Positions 48,463 to 61,471 are shown, numbered from the stretch's first letter. The stretch is 64,000 nt of DNA from Agrocybe praecox (GCA_964017145.1 OZ024841.1:4092001-4156000); one strand, 5' to 3'. Numbers and translations are program-made. The notes: generated from the letters alone by a model not told the origin.

Positions 48463-49558
48463 GTTATTTCAATGCCTACACTTTACAGCTATGCTCTAAT
48501 TCCTCCTTGTCATACGTTCTCCTAATTTTATTTGTATTTTTGGTGCTGGAGCAAAGCCAGGCGTATGCCTTGTATTTAATAAGACTCGTTCTTTACCTGA
48601 CTCTATGATGGGCTATTTCTGCGAATGGGAGAATTGTGTTATCTTTGTTGTTGTTGAAGAAGAAGAACTTATTACCGGGGACTCGTCCCAATATTGGAAC
48701 GGCCGGCCCATAGGTCAAGCAACTGCATCTACACTGGTATAGGTATATACCTAATTGATATACTAGAGGAACTCTAACCTGAGGACACCAGGAACCTAGA
48801 CCGTTGTGATAATCTAAACACTGACTGTACCCCACCCCCGGCCATTTTACTGTCAGGAAAAGCGATTAAAACCCAGTGGGGCCAGAGAGAGTTCTCCATG
48901 TGTTTTGGATGTGTCATGACACATGGAAACGGTCGTGCTTGCCGAAATTGGTTTAAACTCCGCTCGGTTTGAGCCGGATCTGCACTCAATCGACATTGCC
49001 TCGATTTTGATGTGTGAAGTACTTATACATTCAGGGGAGTGTTTTTGATCTTGAGTTTTGAATTGGCTGATGACTATGTAGTAGATGATGAACTATAACG
49101 ATATGGTTCAGTGACGAAAACTTTTTTCTCTGCATCTCAATCATGATCTTGATTCTTAATACAGTCCAGCTAACTCGGAGCTGCTAACAGAGCAAGCTGC
49201 AAAAGCAGGAATTGATTGACTCTTATCCTCAAAAGCGTGATGCGCTGACGTCCTCAGAAAATTCAAAAACATCAGGTCTCGTTACACCATGAAGTAAATG
49301 AACGATTATTATTACGTAGTAGTAAAGATAAGGTCAACTAAGCAATAACCGCTGTCCATCGTTAATAAGAGAAAAGAAAAGAACGAGAATCATGAAGGCC
49401 TTGGGTAAAGGGGGTATGTACATGACTCTGCAATTTTCTTTCATTAAGCCTTGCTAACTGAAAGTGAATGGAATTAGTACAAACCCCACAACGCTCGCTG
49501 AGGTGCATCACACTTACCACCACTTCTATCCAGTTCTCTACATGCTCATACGAAGATC

Positions 49559-50057
49559 TCACAAGAACAGTGGAGCAACAGCCAAGGCGACGACAGCACC
49601 GACGTGAGCAGGGCTGAATGACAAGGCCATCCCACTTCCTGGTGCCGTTGTTCCCCCAGTGGTTCCGTTACCAGCGGCAGTCCCGTTTCCAGTCGTAGTC
49701 CCGTTTCCAGTAGTAGTCCCATTTCCAGCAGTGGTGTTGCCAGCAGGAGCGGTTTGTGACGATGCGGGGCCGGACGCGGTGCTGCTTCCAGTTCCCTTTG
49801 CGGTGGACTTCGAAGAGGCAGCTGCTGAAGAGGCAGCAGAGCTCTGAGAAGCAGCGGAGCTGGTAGAGGGCAATAAGTAAGAATTCAGAAAGGTTAACCC
49901 CCAGTACTTACCTGGCAGCAGCAGAGCTGGAGGCGGCTGCGGACGAGGCGGCTGCGGACGAAGAGGCTGCGGACGAAGAGGCGGCAGCGCTGGACTGAGC
50001 AACGACAGCTGCGGCAACAGAAAGGACAACGAGAGTGAGTTGCGAGAAGGAACGCAT
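49559..50057 (-). CDS. small Ser/Ala/Thr-rich secreted protein, predicted GPI-anchored
   Basis: About 145 residues in two exons. The signal peptide is MRSFSQLTLVVLSVAAAVVAQ. The mature protein is Ser/Ala repeats, then NGTTTGNGTTTGNGT-type Asn-Gly-Thr repeats that supply N-glycosylation sequons. The C-terminus VGAVVALAVAPLFL is hydrophobic, a GPI signal. The intron (GTAAGT after GCTGCTGCCAG, acceptor CTACCAG) lies within the Ser/Ala repeat. A wall or surface glycoprotein with no enzymatic motif. TATAAA lies about 100 bp upstream on the minus strand. Confidence 0.78.
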
Positions 50058-50157
50058 TTTTTTCTAGGCTATGGGGGAGTGAGGACGTGAAGTCTGGGTA
50101 TGTACAGCGAGGGCTTCAAGTTGAAACTAACTTTCGAAAATTCAGAACCCGCCTATC

Positions 50158-50163
50158 TTTATA
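50158..50163 (-). promoter_or_regulatory. TATA box of the Ser/Ala-rich GPI protein gene
   Basis: TATAAA on the minus strand, 101 bp upstream of the ATG at 50057. Confidence 0.55.
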
Positions 50164-50781
50164 CCTTTCGCTTCTTGTTTCACAAGTAACAAAGGCGCAT
50201 GGCTAAAGTGACAACTTGTTGACTGCGTACGTTGACTGATGACACGCTAGTGAATGATATGTCGTGCTGAATTAAAAATATGGGGCCAAATGAATGGAGG
50301 GACTGTGTAGCATTCGTTTGGCGGGCGCGGGCACGGGGAGATACGTGAAAACCTTCTAAATTTACACCGGAAATGCCAATAATAGAGATCTAGTCCCAGT
50401 TTCTATACGTGATGGCGCTACCTTGGTATATTTTTATCTACTACGTGCGACAGAAGAGGCTATGTGAATGATGATTGTATGTATGTGCTATGTATGCAAA
50501 AGAACCCAAATGCGATGGTAAGAAAATGCAAAAACAGAGAGTATCCAATGGAAAAGAGGAGGTATATAGATGGGTAATTATATTAAGAGAGGAGAAAACG
50601 TTAAACGTCCGTTCCTGAAGAGACCGTAAGATATCAAAGAAAAATTCCCTTTCCATCGCTTCTCGGTGTCAGAGAATGTCACAGTAACGTACGTTCCATG
50701 ATATATCAGAGCATCCCATAAGAACGCGTACGTGGAAGTTACGAGGCTCCAAATAGCCAGCACCCCAATTTTAATAGCACC
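50164..50781. other. intergenic between two minus-strand genes
   Basis: About 620 bp containing the promoter of the GPI-protein gene and the 3' flank of KRE6/SKN1. Nothing else recognised. Confidence 0.5.
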
Positions 50782-53700
50782 CTAACATGTGCCACCGTTC
50801 ATGAGGCGATTCTTCGGCCATGGCTGTCCAGCCTGTTCCCATGTAGATATATTGGGATTCGTATAAACTTCCTTATAGCTAGATCATCGCAAAAGGTATA
50901 TAAAAACGCAAGCGCGAGAAACGGTGATTAGCTTTGTTTTGAAACAGACGCAGGAAATGAAGGTTCCAAAAGAAAAATCGAAGGAAATAAAGAAAAACTA
51001 GCAGGAGGCGCTAGCCTCTATAGAAACCATAAAAATTTGTCAAGACTTACGTATCGATATATGTCTTTGTTGGAAATTTAACAGGGTCGCAACCAACATT
51101 GATATCATCTTTGGGTTGATACACCCGAATGTAGTCGATGCTCATAGTCGCGGGGAAAGTAAGGGCGTCCAAGTCCAGCTGAGCAAAGTTCATGGAAAAC
51201 CCAAGATTCGCGATGATGTACTGTATGAATAGAAGTGAATATCATCAGCAAATCAGTGTTACAAGATAACTATAGAAAAAGATGGATTAACAGAGCGCGG
51301 AAAGGGTGGGTGGGTTGATCCACTCAAATCCCGCTGGGATGGCGCAATAGGAACATGAAAGGCAAATCAAAACATAAATGTCATAGAAGAAAGGGAAGCC
51401 AATAGAACTTGAGAAAGGTACGTAAAGGAATAGAAGTATTGAACGTAGGAGTAACATACCATCGGCTCTTGTGGAATAGGCCTTGCACTAATTTCCGTAG
51501 CGCTGTCGGGGCCCATGCCAGGTGCATGCAGTAACCAAGCTTGCTTCCCGTCGTTTATCCACGTAATGTACGCGTCATCGAAGCTAGAAGGGATCATAAC
51601 CAAAATTAAGTACATAAGTCAACTCAAAAACGATGTTTTGGGGAAAACATAAATAGCGCACTCACCCGGGTGTGTATTCAAATCCATATACCGAGAAACA
51701 TCCTGTCCCGAGTTCGTAGCAGTCCTGATTTGACAATGCGAGGCCGCTCGTTGTCTGTTGATAGACGCCTGGATTGTAAGAGTAACAATCATGAGCGTCA
51801 AGGTACGAATGTAGGCGACCGTCAATCAATCATTCAGCGGAGTGTGGATGTAGCCAGTCAATTCAACATATATGTATATGTTATGTATATCCTGGCGCAC
51901 ATAAGGCAAGCGGCACTGCACCCGACATCAAGGACGTGAGGCCGCCTCCCACCTCGGATGTGAAGTCCAAACATAAAAACAGTACTCACCGCCCTTGTAA
52001 GTGTTCAACATCGTCTTATGATCCTTGTCCAGAATAACGAGATTATCCGAGGAGTTTTTCCATGTATATGCGGCCTGTTCGGGGTTCAAGGGGTGTATGG
52101 TAAGCAAGCCAGAACCCAAACGAGAAAGGTTTCCCTTTCAGTGGGGTGGAGTGTTTAAGCGTATGTATGTATGAGTCAACCTGACGCCATATACAAGCGA
52201 AATTCGATTGAATGAACAGCTTAAACCCCACAGAAAAAGGAATCAATACACAAAAGCAAAACCCACGCACGTTATAAGGCGCCCATTGAGCCGACAGAGA
52301 GACCTGTATCAAAAAGGAAAATGTAAATGGGAGAAATTAGTATGCGCAAAAGGATAGCTAGCAAGACTAGCGAACACAGTGAGCGGGGCCGAAAGGTTAG
52401 GAACGAGCGCTGCAAAATGGAAGATTTTGTACCGACCAACCGACAGATATTGACGGCACGGGAGAGGAAGAAAGAACGTGAAGCGCGAAAAGTAAAAATA
52501 GCTGCAAAAATATGTGCAGAAATAGGCATGACTAATCTAGTTCATGCGACTCTTGGTCATCTCTCCCCAAAAGCCAAAATTCAAAAAATAAAAATAAAAG
52601 AAGAAATGTAAAACTTTGTACCTTCCCACCATCGCTCTCAACTGTAGCTTCAAAGATATCGATTTCAGGTGCCGAGCGACCGACATACGTCCCATCCTTC
52701 CTCGCTGGCCCAGGGTGCGACTCGCCTGAACAGGTACATGCAGCTATAAGAAGTTCAAAATAAAGGTTTAAGGTTGAGGGTGAATAGGACGTTAAAAAAA
52801 AAGAAAAGACGTACAGAGCCTCTGGCCGGGTAAAAAGGACTATGGGGAAAAAAGGCCGATAAGCATGGATAGGAAAACATTAATATTATACTATAAACTC
52901 ACCAGCACATCGCCATGATCGCGGTCACCATTTTGCGTTGCGGCAAGAGGCGTTGTCGTGCCAGGATACGTTTGGTTGGGCAGCGTCCCCACATCGCAGG
53001 AGTCGTACGAGTAGGGCCACATGCCATCCAGAGTCGCGCCGAAGCCTGCGCGACCTGTGGAGGGTGGAGGAGGATAAGTAAAGGGAATTGTGGCAGGCGA
53101 AAGGGGAGGGACGGACCTAAGTTACCCATGGCCCACCTAGATAAAATAGAACGGAGTAAGTTTTAGCGTTCTGTGAATGGTGCAACAGGACGTACACAGC
53201 AGGCCATAATCCACTACACACAAGTTTTAAAAGAAAAAATCAGCGTCGCATTTCGGTGCCAAAAATATGCGAATAAAAGGAGTACGGGAGGATGTAAGTA
53301 CCTAGCTTTATTATCACCAGGAAGCGTAACAGCCGCTAGAGAAAATCGGAAACATAAATAGATGAAGAATGCAAATATATATTTTCAAATGGAAAGCACC
53401 TTCGATTAAACCACCCGTAAAGCAGAATTTATTCCTGGAAAATTTCCGGCTCAGTTTTTTTACTTGACACGGCATCAAAATGGGATAAGTAAATACCATG
53501 ATTGAAGCTAAGGGTGAAGAAAATATTAGTGTCTAGGTGAACGAGTTATATCGACAAAGGACCTCACCATCGCACTGCGATATGTTAAATTATGATTATC
53601 GTCTGGGTTGACTTGCGCCAACGTAATGCGAAGCGCTCCTCCTTTGGTAGTCACTATGGGGTGGGATTACGTTCAGCACGAGCTTGTCTCAAGAAGGCGA

Positions 53701-54699
53701 AGAAGAAAAATGCAAGCGTACCCTGACAGGGATCATACCACTCCAGATCGTTCGTACCCCAATAATGCAAATCCACCGCTTCCCAATATGGGTCGTCGCC
53801 AGGATAGAATGTTCTTCCGTCCTGCTCAAATTCATCAGAGAATACGAGCACCATTTCTTCCTTGGGGTTGTAGTAGGACGGCTTGGTATATGCAGATATG
53901 GGAGTGGCGCGGTCTATTAGGTCGAAGTTTCCTGTGGAATAAAAGTGGTATCAATTGACGAGATAAAGAGGGTAAAGTATGGAGGGTATGGCGCACCGGT
54001 CATTCGTGGAACCTGTCCTGTCGCGTTTGTCCCGCCTAGATTAAATCCTCCTTGGGTCGTCAGTGTAGTTTTCGTAAAATGAGAGAGGATTGGGTAGCCT
54101 ATAACAAAGTATAAGCTAACATATCACGAGTGAGATGAAGAAAGGACATACCAGCACTAAGTATCGATTTGAATTTTGAATGAACATGCTCAGAATATTT
54201 AACAAAATAATTATCAAAGAGAAACGACTTACAAGAGCATTAAACACCCCGCAGCGAGTATAAATAAACACCCAAGATTACCGAGCCCACGAGCAGTGCA
54301 CACGCTCCCGCCCCTGTCGATGTTCCGGTCACGCAACGGGTCGGGATTGTGCAAATAGTCGTCCGGTTCAGTTGTGCGCATATCTAGTGGTGTTCCCCAT
54401 GCTTTAGGTGATGGTGCCATCGCGAACTAAGTCCATGGAAGGGGGTAAGAATAACGGAAGGAAATAAACACGATTTCCGACGTACGCGTAACGAAACAGA
54501 ATCCTATTGAACAATGAGCTTGCAAGCCAAAAGGCGGGGAGGAAGAAAGACGTACTGATATGCTTCCTCTGGAGCCAAGACCCATAGCTTCGATGTCTTT
54601 GACCATATCTTCATGCGCATTACGATGAGAGAATTGCGAGCGGGCAGGAGAGGGAAGGGAAGAGTTTGACGCGGAGGGCGCCAATTTGTAGCCCGACAT
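50782..54699 (-). CDS. beta-glucan synthesis-associated protein, KRE6/SKN1 family (GH16-like)
   Basis: A type II membrane protein of the secretory pathway needed for beta-1,6-glucan of the fungal wall. Translation opens MSGYKLAPSASNSS at 54699. The N-terminal cytosolic part is followed by a membrane anchor LGNLGCLFILAAGCLMLLL, then the lumenal GH16-fold domain: VFSDEFEQDGR, DPYWEAVDLHYWGT, LPGDN, GLWPAVWAMGNLGR, and the catalytic-type EIDIFEA (glutamates spaced as in GH16). It ends NRLMNGGTC at 50782. About fifteen short introns are present. An 18-nt exon (54486-54503) probably bridges the first coding exon and FAMAPSPKAWG. Family certain; precise enzymatic activity in this family is still debated. 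Confidence 0.93.
54486..54503 (-). other. probable 18-nt microexon of KRE6/SKN1
   Basis: GATTCTGTTTCGTTACGC on the minus strand, between acceptor TCAATAG and donor GTACGTCGG. It keeps the frame and would add DSVSLR. The two exons would also join without it, so it may be optional. Confidence 0.45.
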
Positions 54700-55935
54700 C
54701 GTTCGGGGCTAGAAACTCGTACTGTTCTCGTGTAGGGATATTGGTTGTTCGCGTTGACGCTGTGGTTAAGGTACCACTGCTGCTGGCGTTCACTACGTCA
54801 AACAAGGTGCCACGCCCAAGGTCCAAGGGAGTGTAAGTAAAAATGAAGGAATGAATGAATGAATAGAGTTGGTCGGTCGGCGAGAGCCGGATAAGGGGTC
54901 TTCTAGTCGTCGTCGTCGTTGTAGTCAACGATAAAGCTCGTTTGCTAACGAAATTCGAACCAAACTCGCTTTGGTTAGCATTAAAAAATCAATTCCACAA
55001 ATAACCCCTATTTCAAATTGAAATGGAAGCACTCAGAAATTTTGGTGTATAAATAGAATGGCATGACAATTTGACCAATGACAAGCGATCTGCAAAATTC
55101 CTCCTTCCCGACTCCGAGAACACGGAAGCAATATCATATGGGGTTAAACATATAAACTGAGCACGCGCAGGCAGCCCTGGCCCCCTGACTGCGTCCTCCT
55201 ACATAAACACAGGTGCCTAGCAGCCAACCAGTGCTAAACTCAGCTGAACTCTCTGCTCTTTGGACAGACTCACATGAAAAGAACAATCACATGTTTCATC
55301 CACGTCATGAAACAGTCGAAAGACGCGTCGGCTAGGATAGTTTGACAAATATAGACCCCGTTCACATAATTCAAACTACGCGACATCGGGGTGGGAGCGC
55401 ACTGGAAGACTGCACATCGCCTGTGTGACTAAAAATCCTATATATGAAGAGAATAAGGATTTGATCCCATCATGATTAGCTAATTTTACGTAATCATTGG
55501 GTAAGCAGACGCGGCGCTGCAAGCGTCGCCCAAAACGGTTGGCCGTGGGCCGTGGCTGATCTCCTCCGCTAATTGGCGCGTTCTCACTCATTTGTCGCGC
55601 CAAATTTGTCTGTATATTTGTCTTAATATTATTTTAAGCCTGGGTATACTCATAGAAATACACTGCATGTCTTTTGGGGTGTGTTTTTGTGCTTTTTTTG
55701 CTTTTATGCAGGAGTTTTTCCTGCTCTTTCCCCCCATATTGATTAAAGCTCCGTTTCAACTGCTGCTGTTTGAGTCAATTTTCTCCTGTTTTGTGTCTGT
55801 TGGGTAGCACAGCTGGAATAATGACACTGTCCTTTGATATTTTGATAATAAGTAGTATGTAGCAGGTGCTCCTTCATTGTAAGTAAATAAGATATGTGAA
55901 AATAATAAAAAATAACAAAGACAAAAGCAGTGTCA

Positions 55936-55967
55936 GTCAGCTCTGTTTAGAGAGGGAGATATATATG
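55936..55967. repeat. 32-bp direct repeat, unit 1
   Basis: Begins GTCAGCTCTGTTTAGAGAGG and ends ATATATATG. Matches unit 2 at 56009-56040 except for about three substitutions. The spacing of 73 bp suggests an old tandem duplication of a longer AT-rich unit. Confidence 0.8.
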
Positions 55968-56008
55968 ACTATTAACTTAGTATATGAGAATAAGATGTGT
56001 GTGTGTCG

Positions 56009-56040
56009 GTCAGCTCCGTTTAGAGAAGGAAATATATATG
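56009..56040. repeat. 32-bp direct repeat, unit 2
   Basis: Begins GTCAGCTCCGTTTAGAGAAG, same orientation as unit 1, preceded by a GT run instead of GTGTCA. Confidence 0.8.
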
Positions 56041-56593
56041 TTTGTTAAATTATAAGATATGAAATATATTTTTATTAATGAAGTATAAGAAATTTCCCAT
56101 AAATCCGTGTGACTGGATAAATGGGGGGTTGTGGAAGTCCAGGCAGTGGCGTGCAGAAAAGGCGTATCTGAGAGATCACGTATCCGATCGAGGACGCGTC
56201 CCAAACGACTCGACTCAAAGAGCCAAGGACTCTCCATCGAACACTCATGTGAGCCTGGCAGCATTGGCGGATATCCAAGGACACGGCAGGATTACTGCTC
56301 TGCAGACTATAGGCGGACCAATTTGATTAGCTACTGTTATCGAGGTCGAGCACAACGTCGACATCAGACGAGTAGCATACAATATGCGCCGGGCATCTGC
56401 GAGGTCATGATGATTCCTGTTGTGACCCGTTAGAAAGGGCCGCGGGGACAATGCTAAAAACTGTTTGGCAGTGCATAATCTCAGAAATGGTTTTTTTTTT
56501 TTTTTAAATTAATACAATACAACAGACCAAAAATGTAGTGTACCCAGAGGTTGAATCTTCCTAATAAAAGACACTATAAATTTATTATGGAGA

Positions 56594-56697
56594 GGCGCGA
56601 AGCGCCAGCAGGGTCCAGGGGCGCAGCCCCGGCAAGCTGTTGACCGAGCGTAGCAGGAGGTGAGCGAAGCGAACCCTCCGACGCGTAGCGACGGGTC
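56594..56697. repeat. cluster of CGNAGCG palindromes
   Basis: Within about 100 bp are GGCGCGAAGCGCC (56594-56606), GGGGCGCAGCCCC (56618-56630), GAGCGTAGC, GTGAGCGAAGCGAAC flanked by GGAGG/CCTCC, and GACGCGTAGCGACG. Each is a small hairpin with a GNA-type loop. GC content is far above the surrounding AT-rich DNA. A dispersed repeat of this type also touches the inverted repeat at 47.9 kb. Confidence 0.8.
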
Positions 56698-58382
56698 AAA
56701 AAGCTTGTACTTATGAAAGATACAATAACCTTCAAGTATTATCCCAGCCATAATATGAGCACTATCTAAGTCAGCGAGTGGACGAGTAACTACATATGTG
56801 AAGCCAGATCCGTATTTTTGGAAGAAAGGGCCGGCGAAGAAGAAATCATATTCCTCATCATCATTTTATGTAACACGCGTTTTGGGATCGACTCGGAGTC
56901 GGAACAGAACTACCTAATACTAATAGTCTGATTTCCCAGCTCTGGAACTTCAAATTGTCATTTTTCGCGAGGAACGCCTTTAGGCTCTGAACAATGTAAA
57001 ATTGACATGAGCAGGCAGTCGTTACATATGACTGCTACGCTCTGGCATGCACAATGAAAGACACGATCTGTCAACAGAGTGTATGAGTGACAGGCACGCT
57101 TGGGTTAGTTGGCTAGACAGGATGATTCGATAGCATAAGTTTTGTTATAGAAATATAACTGCGAAGAACCTTATTCGAAAAGATATATAGCATTGGATGA
57201 CCCCAATGGGTTAGTGCTTTGACAGGTACCAAGGGCAAAAATCGTCGAGGAACAGAAAGATTTAGTGAACAAAATGCAACACAAGTTGGCCGGCATTGCA
57301 AAAGAATAATATCAGTAGGACCTGTCATTTCTAGTGCAAAAAAATCCTGGGTTGGCTCGTATCACTGTCAGTTCTGAGCGCTGAGCCCTGGCACAATCCT
57401 GGTAGTAAGAACTTCGTCACAATCAGGGTGCGTATACATAAAGCATGCTTCAAGTAATAAGAAAGAAATACCAAGTAAAATTGATGCGACGACATGTATA
57501 TGACCAAAGAGATTATCTTAAATCCAGAGGTGACAGCGAAAATAATAAAAGAGCTGGACAGCAGCGCGCGCTAAACAAAGCCGTCACGGTGCCGGTATGT
57601 ATGCCGACGGATCGGCTGTGGTGATATGCCACATCTGGGTTTGATCTGAGTTTGAATTCAATCTTTTCCGTTCGACGTCGGGTCTGCGTCGGGTCTGCCC
57701 CTTCCTTCCACTTCTTCACCTTTGCTTCCCAAGACCATCCATGCCACCCTAAAACATCTCGTTCAATATAAACGGCGTTTACTAAGGCGGGAATGTTCCA
57801 CTTATATGATGTATTACATGCCGTACTCATTTCTTTCGCAGGATGGGCCCACGGGACTGTACAAGCACATAGATATGTGGTGAAATAATACTGCATCCCA
57901 CCTAGGAAAATCTACCAAAGGTGGTCGATGACCTCCTAATGCGCTCCATGTTCTGCACATCTATGCTTCATGTATGCGAATCTCTTTTCGAAAACTAAAC
58001 TAGATTTCAGCCACCTTCATATAAAGCGCATATATTTCTCTAAATCACCCTGTAAGCGCGTATTTTGCCACATATGTGCGCATATATTGACCAGTTCATC
58101 TCAGGGTCCATACCGCCACCGAAAATGTTCCAGGCCGGTGTAATGCTCCGGAGAGCCCACTTCGCCTAAAGGTTTTTTTCAAGAAAAAAAATAAGCACTC
58201 ATTCACTTAACACATACTTGCTCGATTACTATAGGTTGGTCCCTTGTGCTTTATCGGGTCCGTATTGCTTGCCAAGAGGTCCACCATTCAGCGAGCACTA
58301 AAGTACAATAATCTTTATTCATAAACAAATTTACAAAAACACTTTTTATTCGCTTCAATCATCCCCACATTGAACGACAAAT

Positions 58383-60603
58383 TTACACGTTCAAATCAAC
58401 CTTTCCAGCACCTTCAACAGCCCTCCTAACCTCTTCGTCTGCGAACACGCCCTTTCCTTTACCATCCTCCCCAGTAACCACACCCTGTGCATTGAACCCA
58501 ACCCATTCGTTCAAGAATTTTACAACTTGCTCAGGCGCACGGCCAACGAACGTCTTCGGTTCCAACAAGGCGTCCAATTCTGCGTGAATCGGCTCAAAGT
58601 ACTTGTCAGCTCGAATCCTGGAAATCAAATCGTTCGACAACCCAAGCTGCTTGACTTGATATCCTGCTTCGTGCGACAACACGCGAATGTGTTCGTGCGC
58701 TTCTTGCCTGTCGCCACCTTTCTTGACGATAGCCATGATCACGTTTTCGGTGGCCATGAAGGGCAATTCTTCGTTGATTCTTCGTTCGATGACTTTAGGG
58801 TATACGACGAGTCCCTCAGAGATGTTTTGGAGTGTGGAGAGGACAATGTCGGCTGTTAGGAAGGCTTCAGGGAGGGTGATGCGGCGGTTTGCGCTAGTTG
58901 GGAAGAAAACAAGATTCAATAAATCTTCCACAACACGAAGAAAGAATTTTCACGAACCTATCATCCAACGTCCTCTCAAACCACTGTGTTCCACTCGTCA
59001 TGAGCGCATTTTGATGGAGCACCATCAAATGCCTGCTAAGACTGCAAACACGTTCGCTCCTCATTGGATTACGTTTGTACGCCATGGCACTGGATCCAAT
59101 CTGCGTCGACTCGAAAGGCTCTTCGATTTCCTGCGATGATGATATTTTCCATGAACATAAAGACACGAATCAACGAACACTCGTGCGCCTGCTTGCTCAC
59201 CTTGAGATTGGCAAGAAGCCTAATGTCAGTTCCGATCTTGTGAGCTGTTGCTCCCAAGCTGGCAAGTGGGGCCAGGACGTCGACGTCGATTTTCCTCGAG
59301 TAGGTTTGAGAGGTGACGGGGTAGGCGTAGGAGAATCCAGAAAGTTGGGTGACGAGTTCATCGAGTTTTTCGACCTGGGTTATGGAGAGAGAAAGGGAGG
59401 CGGTGAGTTGTAGAGTTTGGTTTTACGTCATGGTATTAATGAATTGGGAGGTAGGGAATGGATATTTGTTGAGAAAAAGAGAAAAGAGAAGGACCCTGCC
59501 AACTTCGGGGAATAAATATGTTCTCGCCCGACGAGTGAAGAAACACTCCCCATTATGTTTGGTAATTCACCAAACTCGAGAGAGACGGATGTGCAAAACA
59601 AAGAACTAAGAAGATGGTAGAGAAGAAGGCGCATGATACTGGAGGAAAAGGAACAGAACGCGAACGAAAAAGGAAGAAGCTTTCAAACACGCACCTTCTC
59701 ATGGTCCCCATCAAAGAGAGCTAAAAAGCTCGCTTGGGTTCCTGTTGTGCCTTTTACACCCCTGAACCCAATATCATCTCTGGCCCTCTTCAAGTTCCTC
59801 AGATCCCATAACAGTTCCTGAATCCAAAGTGTAGCCCTCTTGCCCACCGTAGTCAACTGCGCCGGTTGGAAATGGGTGAACCCCAAAGTAGGCAGGTCCT
59901 TGTATTGGTCGGCGAATACAGAGAGACGCGAGATCAAGATAGAGATGGACTTGATGAGGAGTGTCAGCCCGGAGCGGAGGAAGATGAGGTCTGCGTTACT
60001 GGAGTTAGTTTTAGTCCGAGTGAGTTTCGTGTGTTTTGGATAATTAGGAAGACGCACTCAGTAACGTAGCAGCTCGTGGCTCCGAGATGGATGATACCGG
60101 CTGCAGCGGGTGCGACTGTTCCAAAGGTGTGTACGTGCGCCATGACGTCGTGGCGGCGTTTCTTTTCTTCGATAGCGGCTATTGCGAATTGCTCAGGTGT
60201 TAATTCCTGTTTGGATGAGCAATGTGAGTAAGTGTTTTGTTGTTGTTTTTTCTCCAAAAGATGGAATGGAAAGACTGGACTGCGGGAGGGAACTCGCTGG
60301 GACGCATCCAAACCAAAACACGAAAAATCCAAAAACACGAAACGCACCAAGTTCGTCCGCATTTGCTCAATCGCCTCTTCCGTTACGGGTAACCCGAGCT
60401 CTTTCTCTGCAATGGCAAGGTTGAGCCATAGTTGGCGCCATGTTGAGAACCTCTTGGCGGGCGAGAAGAGGTTGGCCATTTCTTTGCTCGCATAGCGGCT
60501 GTTTTTGTGGAAGTGAGTCTTACTTGCTTTCACTTCGAGGAGTGATTGAAGGTACGAAGACGGACCTGGATAAAGGGGTTTGATACGTTTCGAAAGCCTC
60601 CAT
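58383..60603 (-). CDS. ADE13: adenylosuccinate lyase
   Basis: A purine-biosynthesis enzyme that cleaves SAICAR and adenylosuccinate to give AICAR or AMP plus fumarate; cytosolic homotetramer. About 480 residues in seven or eight exons. The first exon is only [13 protein letters not shown]; the second opens [13 protein letters not shown]. Landmarks are [32 protein letters not shown] (cut here at the T/D intron), [15 protein letters not shown], the fumarase/aspartase-superfamily signature [11 protein letters not shown], and [15 protein letters not shown]. Active-site His and Ser-loop regions are all present, with no breaks. Stop TAA at 58383-58385. Confidence 0.95.
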
Positions 60604-61353
60604 GATGATTCACTTCTGTTCTATTAGCTTCAGTAAGAAGAAGACAGAGGTGTTATTGAAGGTGGAATGGAGTGAAGAGGACGCGCGATGACGACCTTGT
60701 GATGTCTCTCTCTCCGACTGAAATTAAGGTTGGGGTAATTTTTTGCCTGTAATCTAATCTTTCTTTGATCGATTGGTTGATTGCCAACTCGCATAGCCGG
60801 CCCGTGCGGGGTGCCGATTGGAATGCCGACTGTTGAGAGCCGAAACTCCGATCCGGTCATGACTTGTCGAATCGTGAATTTCGATGTATTGTTTTGTACG
60901 CATTTTGTTTGATTAGATGCTCTTTAGGATGTGATTAAGCATGAACTTGAGATACTATACTAAGCTCTAATACCTTAAGATATGTAAGCACCATGACAGA
61001 GTTACCAAGTCACTACTGCGCTCAGTCGGTCAACCGCTGACTAGTAGTGTCTTGCAACGTGTTCTTTCCTGAGTCTTGGTGAGACGTGAGTTGATAATAC
61101 CCACTAGGCATAATGCGATGTGCTGTCCTACATTAACGGAACGTCAATGATGGACAACGGCTTCTGTGTAATTCCCGAAGAGCTTGAATCCGGCGAATTA
61201 AAACGAATGACGTTTGGTGCGGAGAAACTCAAGACACCGAAGAAGGTACATTATTAATATTGGCCCAAGTGCACCATTACTATTGTAGTACAACTATTCC
61301 TAAGGTATACATCCTCGCACCGAGATAATATGCGTCATTTTTCTCGTTTCAAG

Positions 61354-61402
61354 CTAATCTATTAAGCGCCGAGTTGGGAATTTTGAATATTCGACGATGT
61401 CG
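61354..61402 (+). promoter_or_regulatory. shared upstream module of the expansin-like genes (copy C)
   Basis: CTAATCTATTAAGCGCC (61354-61370), then twenty bases later TCGACGATGTCGGA with a perfect dyad CGAC-GAT-GTCG (61392-61402). It lies about 170-220 bp before the start codon. Confidence 0.55.
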
Positions 61403-61471
61403 GAGGTGTACTAGCCAGTTTGCGTTTGGAATACAGATGTAGAACGAGCAGTAAGTGTTTAACAAGAAAGA

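Larger units (their letters stand above)
46938..49558. other. 2.6 kb gene-free region with an inverted repeat
   Basis: No credible gene. Contains the 3' flank of the P450 and the pair of related segments at 47908-48018 and 48345-48462 in opposite orientation, listed separately. The right half is AT-rich. Confidence 0.5.
54700..58382. other. 3.7 kb gene-poor region with several repeats
   Basis: Holds the promoter side of KRE6/SKN1, a GAAT microsatellite near 54845, a 32-bp direct repeat (55936 and 56009), a GT run near 55996, a T-run near 56490, and a cluster of CGNAGCG palindromes (56594-56697). Frames on both strands at 56100-56450 and 57513-57896 are unconvincing. The 57513-57896 minus frame (VYIERDVLGWHGWSWEAKVK) is the most protein-like but has no start context or domain. 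Confidence 0.5.

Noticed and set aside
56010..56433. Overlapping frames on both strands
   Set aside because: Both strands are open over the same bases, typical of a moderately GC-rich stretch rather than a gene.
57513..57896. Minus-strand 127-codon frame with a WHGWSWEAKVKKW-like stretch
   Set aside because: Only part has protein-like composition. No signal peptide, splice pattern or flanking promoter is seen. It could be a gene remnant, but the evidence is too thin for a feature.
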